The notes under the pieces: model-generated
Database searches by the model: none
The model's input: the letters and a program-made list of their open reading frames with translations, nothing else
What the model was told of the DNA's origin: nothing
Assembly (NCBI GenBank): GCA_937916405.1
Contig: CALFUF010000012.1
Span: 1 to 5,768, forward strand
Reading direction: 5' to 3'
DNA: 5,768 bases
Origin: an uncultured Prevotella sp.
GTDB lineage: Bacteria; Bacteroidota; Bacteroidia; Bacteroidales; Bacteroidaceae
Made by a program: the position numbers and the translations under genes
Shown here: piece after piece, positions 5,749-5,768 of the stretch
Numbering within the stretch: position 1 is the stretch's first letter
How the letters are laid out: each line of letters starts with the position of its first letter

Positions 5749-5768
5749 AGATCGGAAGAGCACACGTC
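5749..5768 (+). other. Illumina TruSeq adapter remnant (not genomic)
   Basis: The final 20 bases, beginning AGATCGGAAGAGC and continuing CACACGTC, are identical to the start of the TruSeq read 1 adapter. They mark untrimmed read-through at the assembly end and should be masked. The first A may come from A-tailing during library preparation. Confidence 0.97.

Noticed and set aside
5749..5768. C-terminal residues RSEEHT of the last protein
   Set aside because: They are encoded by sequencing adapter, not by the genome.
1..5768. CRISPR array, tRNA, rRNA, insertion sequence or phage genes
   Set aside because: No regularly spaced direct repeats, cloverleaf-like sequence, transposase motifs or terminal inverted repeats were seen.

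Overview
The window looks like a contig end from a Bacteroidales bacterium, most likely Prevotella or a close relative. The evidence is a hisG-hisD gene order with a long-form HisG, several promoters of the Bacteroidota type (TTTG, about 20 bases, then TAnnTTTG), weak or absent Shine-Dalgarno sequences, and families common in that group: an MltF-like lipoprotein, DUF2461, a phytase-like esterase domain and a DUF4923-like secreted protein. Genus-level assignment is inference; no rRNA or other marker is present.

Layout: positions 1-1584 (minus strand) hold the start of a histidine biosynthesis operon, hisG followed by hisD, overlapping at TAATG. hisD runs off the left edge after 244 codons. Positions 1585-1759 are a divergent control region with a canonical hisG promoter, two inverted repeats and a -7 element for the plus-strand gene. 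Positions 1760-4552 (plus) are a compact three-gene unit: an MltF-like lytic transglycosylase lipoprotein, a DUF2461 protein 14 bases later, and an exported phytase-like protein whose start overlaps the DUF2461 stop. Positions 4521-5414 (minus) encode a family 2 glycosyltransferase whose 3' end overlaps the phytase-like gene tail to tail. Positions 5415-5523 are a second divergent promoter region. From 5524 (plus) a small secreted DUF4923-like protein begins and is cut off after 75 codons.

The last 20 bases (5749-5768) are not genomic: they match the start of the Illumina TruSeq read 1 adapter. The last gene is therefore truncated by sequencing adapter, and the residues read through it are artificial.

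Functionally, the left part is amino-acid biosynthesis (histidine steps 1 and 9/10) and the middle is an envelope cluster of wall cleavage plus one exported and one uncharacterised protein. The right part adds a surface-glycan type transferase and a secreted protein. I found no convincing undescribed multi-gene system. The most interesting biological points are the MltF-like protein whose solute-binding domain appears to have lost its second lobe, and inverted repeats that coincide with -33 promoter elements in both divergent regions.
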